A stretch of DNA of 64,000 nucleotides from Datisca glomerata (Eukaryota > Streptophyta > Magnoliopsida > Cucurbitales > Datiscaceae), in the NCBI GenBank assembly GCA_003255025.1, contig QANY01004032.1:1668756-1732755 (forward strand), read 5' to 3'. The position numbers and the translations under genes were made by a program. Of the stretch, positions 34,641 through 45,480 are shown piece by piece (the first letter of the stretch is position 1; each line of letters starts with the position of its first letter). The notes under the pieces are model-generated. The model saw only the letters and a list, made by a program, of their open reading frames with translations. It did no database searches and was not told the DNA's origin.

Positions 34641-35902
34641 TGACATTACCAAATGGGAAAAGGGCATACCGCTTATGATGGTGCGCGAGGAGGCATTTAC
34701 TAAGGCACAAGGACTTATGAAACAAATCTATGTGATGAATTATGAACCACCAAAGGTGCCTCTGCCAACTAACTCATCACCATCGCAGGATGAGCTAATT
34801 GAATTCCATATTGCATAGGGGAACATGAATTGGTCGATGTTCCTAGCAAAAGATTTAGGGAGTAAACAATGGGATGACTTGATAAAGCTTTTGAATGAGT
34901 TTGAGGATGTATTTGCATGGTCGTACTCTAAAATGTTGGGGTTGGATCCTACCTTAGTGACGCATAAGCTAGGGTTCTCCGAACAATGCACATATGTCAA
35001 GAAATACCCCCGTCATTTTTACCCTGTGGTAGAACTCCAAATCAAGTCCAAAATTTAAAATCTCATAGAGGTGGGATTTATTAAGCCTATCAAACACCGC
35101 ACGTGGTCAGCGAACATCGTTCCGTTGAAGAAGAAAAAATATCAAATCCGTTGTTGTGCTGATTTTTGAGACTTGAACAAGGCATGCCACAAAGATGACT
35201 TCCTGATACCTAATGTAGACACCTTATTCGATGCTATGGCGAAACACAAAATGTTCTATTTCATGGACATGTTCAGTGGATACAATCAAATCTGGATGAT
35301 AATTGAAGATTATGAGAAGACCACATTCAGGATAACCTTTGGAAACTTTTACTATGTGGTGATGCCTTTCAGATTGAAGAATGTGGGAGCTACTTACCAA
35401 TGGGCTATGAGAATGATTTTCCATGACATGATCCATGATTATGTTGAGGACTATGTGGATGATCTAGTAGTCAAGTCCAAAAGTGCGGGTTGACATCTCA
35501 AGCACTTGAGTAGTGTCTTTAAATGGTGCAAGGCGTAAAAGCTTAAGATGAATCCATTAAAGTGCACTTTTGGTGTTTCATGGGGTGAGTTCTTAGGCTT
35601 TTGTGACACAAGTGGGGTAGATATTGATCAATCAAAGGTAAAGGCTTACTAGGGACATGCCTCCACCGTGATCCGTGAAGGAGTTACAGGTGTTCTTGGG
35701 GAAGGTATCCTGCGTCCGCCAGTTTCAACCTGCCCTTGTAGAGTTTGTCAACGATATACAACCACTTTTAAAGAGAGATTGCATCTTTCCATGGACACAA
35801 GAGCACCAATGGAAGTATGATGCTATAAAGGATGTGCTCCTCACACTGGCCAACATGGTGTCACCGCGTAGTGACTTACCATTGCTGCTCTACCTCACCT
35901 GA
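34641..35902 (+). pseudogene. Element D reverse transcriptase
   Basis: Open pieces in the pol frame are 34825-35058 (FEDVFAWSYSKMLGLDPTLV), 35173-35493 and 35675-35902. The second holds DFLIPNVDTLFDAMAKHKMF, FMDMFSGYNQIWM and the catalytic YVDDLVVKSK (YVDD codons at 35452-35463, intact). The last holds LQVFLGKVSCVRQF, VNDIQPLLKR and FPWTQEHQWKYDAIKDVLL, the RT thumb to RNase H connection. The stop after LLYLT truncates RNase H. Confidence 0.87.
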
Positions 35903-36240
35903 ACCTATAGGGGGCTAATGGAGTACTTTTATGATGCGTGAGTTTGGAGGAAGGCCACAGCCACCTCAAGTGTCGACATGAAAGCTATTGCGCTAGGGAA
36001 GGGCCGTTCCTACACCGCCGTCTCCAAAGGATGGGTTTCTAATGTCCAAACATGATCATGGAGGCCAGGACCATGCAACAAAATTGTCTTAAGTGTCAAT
36101 GAATCCCCGAACCCAAGGAGGTTCATCTAGTGGAATTTACAATAGGTTGGAGACAAGCTTACATCTCATATTTGAAATATGATACTCTCCGTCGAGCACA
36201 TGATATGCCTCTATAATTGAGAAGTGGAGTCCTCACTTCT
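35903..36240 (+). other. Element D RNase H region, largely lost
   Basis: In a Tat-lineage element about 1.2 kb of RNase H plus a second, archaeal-type RNase H should lie here. Only about 340 bp of broken sequence is present, with fragments resembling RGLMEYFYDA. A deletion of most of both RNase H domains is the simplest reading. Confidence 0.55.
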
Positions 36241-37317
36241 TCATGCTCAGTGGAGAGTTATGTATGGTAAGTGTGGACAGTTGCCTTCTTAAGTGTTTGG
36301 GTATTGATGATCAATGAACTATCATGGAGGAAGTACATAAAGGGGCATGTGGCGAACACGAAGGAGGCATGAGGCTACCATGGAAGTTGGTGCACTGGAC
36401 TATGCGCAAAAATGTCACGCTTAGCAAGTCCTCAAAAATGTCATACATGCCCCATCCGTGTCCTTGGGCACCCAACATAGGTTCCTTCTCCATTTCATAT
36501 TGAGCTCTAGACTTCAGTGGACCCATCTCGCCCACGTCAAAAGATTACATATGGATCATTGTCACCACAAATTGTTACACCATGTGGGCAAAGGCCATAG
36601 CTCTCAAGAAGGGGATAGACGAGTAGGCCTACAATTTTATTAAGGAGAACATCATATTCTGATTCAGGCTACCAAGTGAATCATCTCGGACAATGGGATG
36701 ACGTTCACTAGTAAGGTAGTGGCTGAGGCAACCAATAAGACATTAGTGAGGATACTTAGTTGTATGGTCCACAACACCCATAATACATGGCATGAGTTAC
36801 TCCCTTTATCACTATGGGTGTACCGAACAGTAAAATGGACTCCGACACAAGCAACCCCCTTTGCTTTGGTTTATGGTATTGAAGCGATCATACTTGCAAA
36901 AGTAATGGTACCATCGGCTAAGCTATCATCTTCAGCGAGAGTTGAATGCTACACCCACCTTGATGATCTAAAAGCTATAAATTAAATGAGAGATAAGGCC
37001 AAGGAAAGAGTCTAAGCCTATCAAGATAAAATGATCAAAACATGTGAAGCAATGGTATGTCCACGGATGTTCCACAAAGGTGATCGAGTATTGAAAGTAT
37101 CAAAATAGTCTATTCCTGATTCTGTTGGAATCCCTTAGCTACAAGTCTTGCCTTTACGAGGTATGCACAGTTATAAGTTCAGACCCAAATGGAAGAAGGC
37201 CCCTATGAGATAACATCTTTAGCCGAAAGCAGAGATTATCATTTAGTCGATCTCCAAACAAGGCACCCATTATCATCACCTATCAAATTTAGGTTTGTCA
37301 AGAAATACTATGCATAG
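36241..37317 (+). pseudogene. Element D integrase
   Basis: The His/Cys zinc-binding start is readable at about 36325-36445: VHKGACGEHEGGMRL, then LASPQKCHTCPI. The open piece 36698-36985 contains MTFTSKVVAEATNK, WHELLPLSLWVYRTVKWTPT and FALVYGIEAIILAKVMVPS, the plant gypsy integrase core end. A GPYEITSLAESRDYHLVDL-like C-terminus ends with a stop at about 37317. A SDNGM-like block with the second catalytic residue is at about 36685. Many stops. Confidence 0.82.
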
Positions 37318-37496
37318 GCATTTTGACAGTCCGTTATTTTGTACATGAAATTTTTTTGTCATTGCTTGAAATAATAGCAACCAAGGTAACTAGGCGTGAT
37401 ATAAGCCAGTTGGTCTGCTCTTTTGTAATCAAACGTGGAATGAATAGAAGACATTCAAAAAGTTTTGCCTATAATGATTTGTTATAAAATATTGCT
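37318..37496. other. Element D post-pol spacer
   Basis: AT-rich non-coding sequence between the integrase stop and the minisatellite. Nothing recognised. Confidence 0.5.
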
Positions 37497-38160
37497 ACTT
37501 AATGAGGCTCCAACACCTTTACTTGAGAACACCCATGATATACATCATGCTTGGTGAGATGCATAGGCTTTCACGCCTCTACTTGAGAACACCCATGATA
37601 GACATCATGCTTGTGAGATGCATAGGCTTTCTCATCTCTACTTGAGAACACTCATGATAGACATCATGCTTGGTGATGTGCATAGGCTTTTACGCCTGTA
37701 CTTGAGAACACTCGTGATAAACATCATGCATTGTGAGATGCATAGGCTTTCACGCCTCTACTTGAGAACACACATGATAGACATCATGCTTGGTGAGATG
37801 TATAGACTTTCATGCCTCTACTTGAGAACAGCCGTGATAGACATCATGATTGGTGAGATGCATAGGTTTTCACTCCTCCACTTGACAACACATGTGATAG
37901 ACATCATGATTGGTGAGGTGCATAGACTTCTATGCCACTACTTAAGAATACCCATGATAAACATCATATTTGGTGAGATGCATAGGCTTTTACGCCTCTA
38001 CTTGAGAACGCTCATGATAGACATCATGCTTATTATGATGCATAGCCTTTCACGCCTCTACTTGAGAACAACCGTGATAGACATCACGCTTGGTAAGATG
38101 CATAGGCTTTCATGTTCCTACTTAAAAAACACACATGATAAACATCATGCTTATCATCAA
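37497..38160. repeat. 60-bp minisatellite in element D (about 11 copies)
   Basis: The unit has the form gcataggctttcacgcctct + acttgagaacacccatgata + gacatcatgcttggtgagat, with period 60 bp. The copies start about every 60 bp from 37501 to 38101 with point differences. Because 60 is a multiple of 3, a 201-codon frame (37618-38223) runs through with a 20-residue period. It has no protein domain and I treat it as a by-product of the repeat. Such arrays between pol and the 3' LTR are known in Tat-lineage elements. Confidence 0.92.
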
Positions 38161-38689
38161 GAATACTCGAGATGCGTCACTCAAATCTGTGTGTTTGGTG
38201 TATCACCCAAACTCACATGTTGATTTATTGAGCTTGACCTCCCCATGATAGAACCCACACACCCACTAGACATACCAAGTGCTGCGATTGGGATTCCCAC
38301 ACCTCTACAAGGAACGCTCACTAAGGGAGTTGGCAAGAAACAAAATCTAGTATATTTTAATGACCTCACACCCTCTCACCGAGGACACTCGCAACGTACT
38401 GCTATCCATAGATTATAATGCAACAAGCAAATAATGATGCATATACAAATAGAGAAATAACAAACCAATATTCATATGTGAAACAAGGAGATGACATCTC
38501 ATTCAAGAATAAAGTTCATAATGGTATGAGTTATCATTACATCAAAATCATAAGGCGTGCCAGAAGAACAACCAGCTACATCCCGAACATATGACAACGC
38601 GAAACCAAGCGCATAGTTACCAAAACCCACTAAGCCAAAGAGTTGATTCTGAAGAAGAAATGTAAAGCAAAGACAAGAAGTCTAATATG
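38161..38689. other. Element D spacer between minisatellite and antisense frame
   Basis: No frame or repeat that I recognise. A short cctctacaaggaacgctcact stretch resembles the minisatellite loosely. Confidence 0.4.
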
Positions 38690-39414
38690 AGTTCCTGAAA
38701 ATATCTCTCGCTACAAGCTCCTTAGAGTCGAGGTTGATGGTGGTGCTCTTCTCTTGGAGTTGACGATGCTTGTTGATCTCCACATCTAAGTCCATTATCT
38801 TAGCCTGCGCTGCAAGCATTCATTCTTGTTGAGAGTGACGTCACTCCTCTAGATGTTCTATGTATACCTCCCTCGCTAGTCACAGGTGCAGCCATCGGAA
38901 GCTATTGATGGTGGGTTTCAACCAATCAAAATTTAGATGAAACAGCTTCATCTCCTTTCAAGTGGCAATGAAATTGAGCGAGAAGTTACACCAACGGTGA
39001 AGTAATATACGAACTAGAGGGGCATCATGGTGGATTAACAATCTGGACACCACCTCTAACGCTTCTAGAACCCCAGCTTTCTTTAACAAGTCAACATACT
39101 CAGGATTAGAAAATATGTATGCACACTAATCCTCCTAGCCACAGCCGGTTTACGATGACTCCCCAAGTCAATGGAGGAGGCAACAAATCAGCACGAGCAT
39201 TCGCGAGGAATGGAAATTGTTCAAGCCTAAAGTTCTCAGCGTGGTCGCCTTCCTCTTCCATCAATACTTTAGAACTAACCTCCCCCTTAAACAACTCTGA
39301 CATACTATGAAACACACAGTCAGCGATAGGCTTCATCATGGAATATAGTTTTGGCGGAACTGGGGGAGCCGAAATGCCTTTACCCACAGTAAGTTCAATC
39401 TTTGAAGAAGCCAT
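38690..39414 (-). pseudogene. Antisense reading frame in element D 3' region
   Basis: From the ATG at 39412-39414 the minus strand reads MASSKIELTVGKGISAPPVP and continues (FHSMSELFKGEVSSKVLMEE, then LEQFPFLANARADLLPPPLT) to a frame break near 39110. It resumes with EYVDLLKKAGVLEALEVVSR, then APLVRILLHRW and an FHLNFDWLKPTI-like block. It ends in a coiled-coil-like stretch (AAQAKIMDLDVEINKHRQLQ). About three stops. Protein-like composition over about 240 residues argues it was once coding. Antisense extra frames at this place are described for Retand/RIRE2/Grande-type elements; function unknown. A distant likeness to the plant mobile domain is possible but unproven. Confidence 0.6.
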
Positions 39415-39529
39415 GTGTGTGAACAAACACCTGCAAAATCGGTGGACACATGTTACAAGCAAGAAACACGGAAGCAATGGAAGTCGATAAGTTAAAGCTC
39501 TTGATGGAGTTCCTAAGACATGAATACCC

Positions 39530-40260
39530 CATGAGAGCGGCGTATTACAAGTACCCTATAGGGAAGACACATTGATGGTTCTATTCAATGGAGGAAAATT
39601 TTTGAAAATTTCCCTAAGGGTGAAGCATATTATAAATACCCTATAGGGAAGACACATTGATGGTTCTATTTAATGGAGGCAAATTTTCGAAATTTTCCTT
39701 AAGGGGAAAGCATTTTACAAGTAACCTATAGGGAAGACACATTGGTGGTTCTATTCAATGAAAGCCAATTTTTGAATTTTTCATTAAGGGGGAAGCATAT
39801 TGCAAATACCCTATGGAGTAGCCATGTTGATGGCTCTCATCAACGGAGGCAAGTTGAAATTTTTTCCTATGAGGGAGGCGTGTTCTTAGTACTCTTCAAC
39901 GGAGGCGAATGTAATTTTCCTATGGGGGAGGCGTATTGCTAATACCCTACAGGGGTGGCATGTTGATAGTTTTCTTCAACAAAGGCAAGTTCAAATTTTT
40001 TCCTATGAGGGAGGTGTGTTCTTAGTACTCTTAAACGGAGGCAAAGTGAAATTTTTCTATGGGGGAGGCATATCGTTAGTTTTCTTTGAGGGAGGCAAAA
40101 TGAAATTTTCCTATGAGGAAAGTGTATTGTGACACCCAATAAAGGAGGCATGTTAATAATTCTCTTTGAGGGAGGCATGTTGAAATTTTCTTCAATGGAG
40201 GCAAAGTTGAAATTTCTTCTATGGGGGAGGCATACTCATTATGGTAGACATATTAAAAAA
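39530..40260. repeat. Second tandem array in element D (about 85-bp unit, diverging)
   Basis: gggaagacacattgatggtt recurs at 39561, 39646 and 39731 (period 85), each followed by ctattyaatggagg and a taccctatag block. Further right the units change into gaggcgtgttcttagtactc and cctatgggggaggc forms to about 40240. Confidence 0.8.
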
Positions 40261-41415
40261 ATTTCCTATAAGAATTCATGCTGTGAAATTTTGTAAGGCA
40301 AAATCTATTTTAGAGATATCCTACTTGTAAAAGTTCTAAGTATAATAATGAGTACTTCACTCACCTGAAGAGGGAAATACAAGGTAGAAAATACGACTCC
40401 TTTTAGCTCACAAGACGACTCTTGATGTTTTGTGAGAGCGTGATTTGTAAATAAAACAAGAGAATTGGTTAGACCGTGGTATATATCAATCATTCAAAAA
40501 TTGGTGCCCCACTCGATGGAACTCGGTAAGTTACATTAGTCATGGCCACCTCAAGGGAAGCATACAAGTCATCGCCCCCTCAAGGGTGGCATAATAGGCC
40601 AGCGGTGGCATTCCATAGGTAAATGGCAGGATCTAAGGGTCGGGGACATTTAACAGGTCTGAGGTAGCATAATAAAGCCCCCTACATCAGCGGCGGCATA
40701 ATAGGCACTCCCTGTCCCTACCTCAATAGTGGCCCCTCAGTGGAGGCATCCCGAGAGATGCCTTAACCTCGGTGGCGGCACTCCCTCTCCCTACCTCAAT
40801 GGTTATAAATACCCTTCAGCCTCCAGTGGCACACCACCACTCGATTCCATTACGGGACCTTTAGCTCCCTCATTTAGTGCCCTAAAGACAAATCTATTGT
40901 GCAAACTAACTATTATGCTACCAGGACTGCAAATAAAGAGGAAGAACAAGAATAGAAGAGGAAGGGGATCTTTCCTTAAGCTTTAAAGTTAGAGAAAAAC
41001 AAAAATGTCGAAGCTCACCACCACCTTGAAAAGTGCCAAAATGCTGAAGGGGGTGAGGAAAAACAAGACTGTTTGGTTTCTCTTTTTCAAAAAAGAGGGA
41101 AGGAGATTATTAAAAATGAGTGTTTATTTTGGAGACCCATTATATAAGGGTAGAAGGGAGAGGGGACTCCCACATTCCAAAATTTTAGATTTTTTTTTTG
41201 AAATTTGAGCCCCTATGAAGTTCGTCTAGGTTCGTCAAACCTAAAGACAAAGAGATGCCTACGTCGTATAAAGAAGGGATATTAGGAAAAACAGATTGAT
41301 GCATTCCATGTACATCACGTAGTAGAGGCAATCAAAGGATAGAGGACTTGATGTTTTGATCAATTACTACATTGAAGAAATTGTGTACAAGCCTGATTTC
41401 TCCACATCATGCTTG
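40261..41415. other. Element D 3' untranslated region
   Basis: Between 40540 and 40830 there are loose repeats built from ggcataatagg and ctccctgtccctacctcaat. No conserved protein is seen; open frames are below 90 codons. It ends at the polypurine tract. Confidence 0.5.
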
Positions 41416-41429
41416 CACAGGGGACTAAA
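41416..41429 (+). promoter_or_regulatory. Element D polypurine tract
   Basis: acaggggactaaa lies directly before the TGTACATG start of the 3' LTR. Confidence 0.75.
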
Positions 41430-42400
41430 TGTACATGAGAGTTGATGACCTAGACGTTGACTCCTACAAACCGTAACTCTTTGGCGTATCGTGAGTGCCT
41501 CCCCTATGGATGCTCTGAGGTGCACCATTTGGGGTGCAGCTTCTGAGGTAGCACGCATGGGTGCCGTCCTTGAGGTAACATGCTTGGCTACCACCCCTGA
41601 GGTACCCATGGGGTGCCATCCCCCATGGGTGCCACCTCTGAGGTACCCATGGGGTTCCATCCCCATGGTATTGGATCACCTACGTAATATAACTCGAAGA
41701 CAACAATAATGACTTGAAACAAGACATATTGCTATGTTATTACAATGTGTTATCAATCACCAACCGCTAAGTCAAGTGACAAAGACTTGAGTGGACATAT
41801 GGTTGCCTGGGAATGCTTGAGAGGCTGTGGACTGGTAGGATTAAGGGCGAGGCTATATCCAAGCGTGCTAGGGAGTGCTACCCTCCCACCTTGGGGAGAG
41901 GGTTTAGTCTTAAGAGATCTCTTTGAATGGAGGTTTTGGGTGGATACCACCCTTGAGCCCCATCGGCTAGGTGAATTCCCCCAAGATCATGGTCACTTCA
42001 CGTTACCCACATGGCATCCTCTGATTGGCACATGCGAGATCCTTCTCTTGTCGACCTCAGTTTTATTAATTAATTGACATGACACGCTTGGATAGGTGAG
42101 CTTTTAAATATTCAAGGGATTAGTTACAATGATCCCACTTTTTGTCACCTATAAAAGGAGAGCCTTTCCTTCATGAAGAGGAGAAAAAATCATAAAGAGA
42201 GAGAGAGTCTCGTTTCTCTCCCTTCCTTAGAGAGAGAAAGCACTATTTTATTTTGGGAGCATTTTGTCATCACCCTTGAGTGTATAGAGTGCTCCTGTTT
42301 CACCTCCCTACATCATCTTCGACGTTCTCAAGTGTTACTCCGGTTACTTGCTAAGGATTAGACCACTTTTGCACTCACCCAAGTCATCTTCGCATCTACA
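41430..42400 (+). repeat. Element D 3' LTR
   Basis: This 971-bp copy pairs with 12420-13020 plus 32368-32850 and is uninterrupted, so it gives the original LTR order. It contains the short catgggtgcc minisatellite (about 41510-41665) and the tataaaaggagagccttt promoter-like block at about 42152. It ends catctaca at 42400, followed by atgaa. Confidence 0.9.
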
Positions 42401-42580
42401 ATGAACTTTATCAGATTAATATAATAAATTATAGTACTTACATTGGCACATAAACAAATATAGTAATTAAAATGTGAAAATAACCCTATAAGGTTTTCAA
42501 GTGTTACACTTCTCATTTTCCTCGTTTGGCAAAGATTAAGATGCTATAATTAATTAATTCGTTGATATTGGTAATCACAT
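42401..42580. other. Short AT-rich spacer between elements D and E
   Basis: 180 bp without a recognised feature. Confidence 0.5.
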
Positions 42581-42870
42581 AAGAGTTTTACGCATAGAGG
42601 AAAGCAGTAGTAATGGTGAAATCGCAGGGAACAAGAAAGAAAGAAAGAACGCAACAAGAAAGAAAGAGAAGAAAGGAGAAAGGAGAGAGAAAGACTAAGT
42701 TGAATAAAATATCTCATTAAAGAAACCAACCCATGCACATGATAACTAAATATAGGCTAACTAAAACAGTTAAAACCAAACTAATGAACATAAAACCAAT
42801 AAGGAGACAATAACTCAGCAAGGGTAACGGCTCAGCAAAAGACTAACTAAACTAACAAAATTACTTTACA
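42581..42870 (-). repeat. Element E 3' LTR
   Basis: It is about 290 bp. On the minus strand it starts TGTAAAGTAATTTTGTTAG right after the polypurine tract, and ends near ctatgcgtaaaactctt. It is the longer of the two copies. It is purine-rich at 42600-42700. Confidence 0.85.
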
Positions 42871-42890
42871 TCCCCCCTCAAACTCAAGCT
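42871..42890 (-). promoter_or_regulatory. Element E polypurine tract
   Basis: On the minus strand it reads agcttgagtttgagggggga, abutting the LTR start: a textbook copia tract. Confidence 0.9.
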
Positions 42891-43340
42891 TGGTTGACAA
42901 GGCATTAGTTTGTCCCATAAGAAGGTGAATTGAGGAGTAGAGAGGGGCTTGGTAAATAAATATGCAAGTTGAAGATGAGAGTCATTGTGCTTGACAATAA
43001 GATCTTTCTTAATAACATGCTCTCTGATGAAGTGATAATCGATCTCCACATGCTTTCTGTGTGTATGAAAAACTGGGTTGGAGCAAGGGCTAGAGCCGAT
43101 GAGTTGTCACACCAAAGCAAGGATGGTTGTTTAAGGTAAAGATGCAAATCACACAGAACCTGTCGTATCCAAGACAGTTTAGCTGGTGTATTGGCTAAGG
43201 CCTTATACTCTACTTCAGTGGAGGATCGGGTCACTATTGGTTGCTTTTTATCACTCCAAGAAATTGGATTTGAGCCAAGATAGATGAGAAAGGTAGTGGT
43301 CGAGCGCCTGTCAGAGGAATCTCTTACCCAATCAGCATCA
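42891..43340 (-). pseudogene. Element E RNase H
   Basis: It contains DSSDRRSTTTFLIYLG and ISWSDKKQPIVTRSSTEVEY, then LLWCDNSSALALA (all at 43070-43320), the three acidic-residue blocks of copia RNase H. A one-base shift near 43070 moves the rest into a second frame (VEIDYHFIREHVIKKDLIVK, then LFTKPLSTPQF), which ends just before the polypurine tract. Apart from this shift the domain is well kept. Confidence 0.87.
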
Positions 43341-45480
43341 CTAAAAGCTTGAAGATTAAGAGATCCTAGTTTGAAAAGAAGACCATGAGTGAGTGTTCCA
43401 GTAACATATCATAGAATGTGTTTAGCTGCTATAAAATGAGTCGAAGTGGGAGAGTGCATAAATTGTCAAACTTTATTAATAGCTAAACTAATATCAGGAC
43501 GTGTGAAGGTTAAGTATTGTAATGAGTCAACCATACTTCTAAACGAGGTAACAACACAACTAAGTGAAGCAACATGGCTGCATAAAGGTGTTTTAGTAGA
43601 ACAAGGAGAGTTACATAACTTTTCATCAATCAGACCAGTCTTCAATAGAATGTCCTGAGCTTACTTAGCTGATTAACAAATATATCATCAGAAGTTCTAG
43701 TAACTTCCAGACCTAAAAAATATAGGTGTTTATGATTCGGTTTGGTTCGGTTAATGGCTAAAAACTCCACCAACCAAAGTGATTGGTTCGAATATATCTC
43801 GAAACAAACAAAACTGAATGAGTGATAAGAACAGAACCAAAAATGATTCGATTCTGTTCGGTTTATTCGGTCCAGCAGGTGACGATGAAACCTTCTAAAA
43901 TTGAAACCACAAGTAGTAAATTGATTAACATCGCGTTAACACCAGTGGAATTTGCAGTAAATCCTTAAATATGACTTCATAGAATTCGAGGAAATCTCTA
44001 TATTTACTCCAGAATTTAATTCAAAACTCTAGATCTAACATCCAAATCATAAAAAAGCCATCAATTTCAGCCACAATAGACGAGATGGAGTTCTAAAACA
44101 AAAATCTAACATGAAAAACATAAAATACTTTAATTCCAGCTATAACAGAAGTGATCTAAAGTTTTCCAACCTAACCTAACATGCAAAACATAGTAAGCCT
44201 TGAATTACAGTAATAATAGAAGAGGCTTGAAGGAGATCTTGGGGATATTTGAAATTTTTAAAGCCTTCACGAGAAGATAAACTCGTTCGTCGAAGCTTTG
44301 CCAATTTGAGTTCTACAAAGGCAGAAACCCTACAAGTTCATGGACTTTTCATAAAATCTCCACATCTGGCTGAAATATAAACACGCAAACCAGATTTGAG
44401 CTCGTAACTATACAACTGTGTGGAGTTTTACGAAACAAAATGGATGAGAGTGAGAGAAACAAAATGTAGAGGGAGGTGAGTAGAAAGAATGTATGCAAAA
44501 AAAGGGGAGAGAGAGAGGGAGAATGGGAAATATATGAGGCACTGGAATGGAAATTATTAGGAGGTGTTGGAATAGAAAGTGTTAGGTGGCTAGGGTTGGG
44601 AAAATATATATATATGAGTATTCAGTTCAGTTTGGTTAAAAAAATGCATAAGCCGTGAACCGAACCGAATCTTTGGTTCTTCATATTTATTAACCGAACT
44701 GAACCGATGAAACATTACTAACTAACCAAACCGTCTCATTTCAGTTCAGTTCAGTTTTGTTTCATTGTTTCGGTACATTTTTTAACACACATACTTAAGA
44801 GAGCCTAAATTTGTCATATCAATCTCATTTTGAAGAGAATGTATAAGAGACATAACATAATTGTTGTCATTACCTGTTAAGATGATATCATCAACGTACT
44901 AGAGAAGATAGGCAAGAGAAGTACTTGTAGCCTTGAGAAACAAGAAAGTGCCTGCCTGAGAAACAGTAAAGCTAAGAGATAATAGATAATATGTAAACTT
45001 GTGAAACCAGGCTCTTGGAGATTCTTTAAGACCATAGAAAGATTTATGAAGCCTGCAAACATAATTAAGATATTGGAAATTGAAAAACCCAGGAAAACCT
45101 ACTCATTTAACACACCATGTAAGAATGTATTTTTGACATCTAATTGTCAAAGAGACCAAGCATAAGTGGCAGCAATAGAAAGAATTATCTTAACAGTTTC
45201 TTTCTTTATAACAAAACTATTGTTTTAGCACTAGTGCCATCAAGGTTATATTTTAGTCTATAGACCCACTTATAGCCTACAAAATTTGTGTTGTCAGGAA
45301 GAGGGATAAGAGTCCAAGCTTGTTGAGCCATTAAAGCTTTATATTCATCCTGCATGGCAATGTTCCACTGAGGAACTTTAGATGCAACAAAAAAAGAAGC
45401 AGGCTTAGTGAGATTAGGGAGATGTGAAGCAAGAAGTGCTTTCTTTTTAAAGTTACAAGACTTAGACCTGATTTGCATTT
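43341..45480 (-). pseudogene. Element E reverse transcriptase, interrupted by an insertion
   Basis: The N-terminal part is open at 45206-45478: VPQWNIAMQDEYKALMAQQA, then DNTNFVGYKWVYRLKYNLDG. The active site YVDDIILTGNDN is intact (YVDD codons at 44887-44898) but an in-frame TAG lies just before it. After a NLGSLK block at 44797-44814 the frame is broken by the 43723-44790 insertion and resumes with YFLGLEVTRTSDD at about 43680-43720. Joining the two sides gives the usual copia wording, so the insertion is secondary. Confidence 0.87.
43723..44790. mobile_element. 1,068-bp insertion in element E RT (non-autonomous DNA transposon, unclassified)
   Basis: It is flanked by ata on both sides (43720-43722 and 44791-44793). 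Removing it plus one ata restores the RT codons. Its ends are loosely inverted: the left end is taggtgtttatgattcgg, and the right end reversed is gtgtgttaaaaaatgtaccg. Just inside are inverted ggtttggttcggttaat and ttaaccgaactgaaccg blocks. The interior is non-coding. The GGTTCGG-rich ends resemble small plant hAT or Harbinger derivatives. A 3-bp duplication fits neither a hAT (8 bp) nor the usual TWA target, so I leave it unclassified. Confidence 0.65.

Larger units (their letters stand above)
12420..42400 (+). mobile_element. Element D: Tat-lineage Ty3/gypsy retrotransposon, split by element B
   Basis: The element consists of 12420-13020 plus 32368-42400, about 10.6 kb. LTRs of about 1 kb start tgtacatgagagttg and end catctaca. 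They flank gag, protease, RT, RNase H remnant and integrase in gypsy order. A 60-bp minisatellite, an antisense reading frame, a second repeat array and a polypurine tract follow. The flanks are atgat (12415-12419) and atgaa (42401-42405), a 4/5 match as expected for an old 5-bp target duplication. Tandem repeats and an antisense frame between integrase and the 3' LTR are known traits of Tat-lineage elements such as Retand, RIRE2 and Grande. All coding parts are broken. Confidence 0.85.

Noticed and set aside
37618..38223. 201-codon plus-strand open frame
   Set aside because: It is the translation of the 60-bp minisatellite, whose length is a multiple of three; no domain is present.
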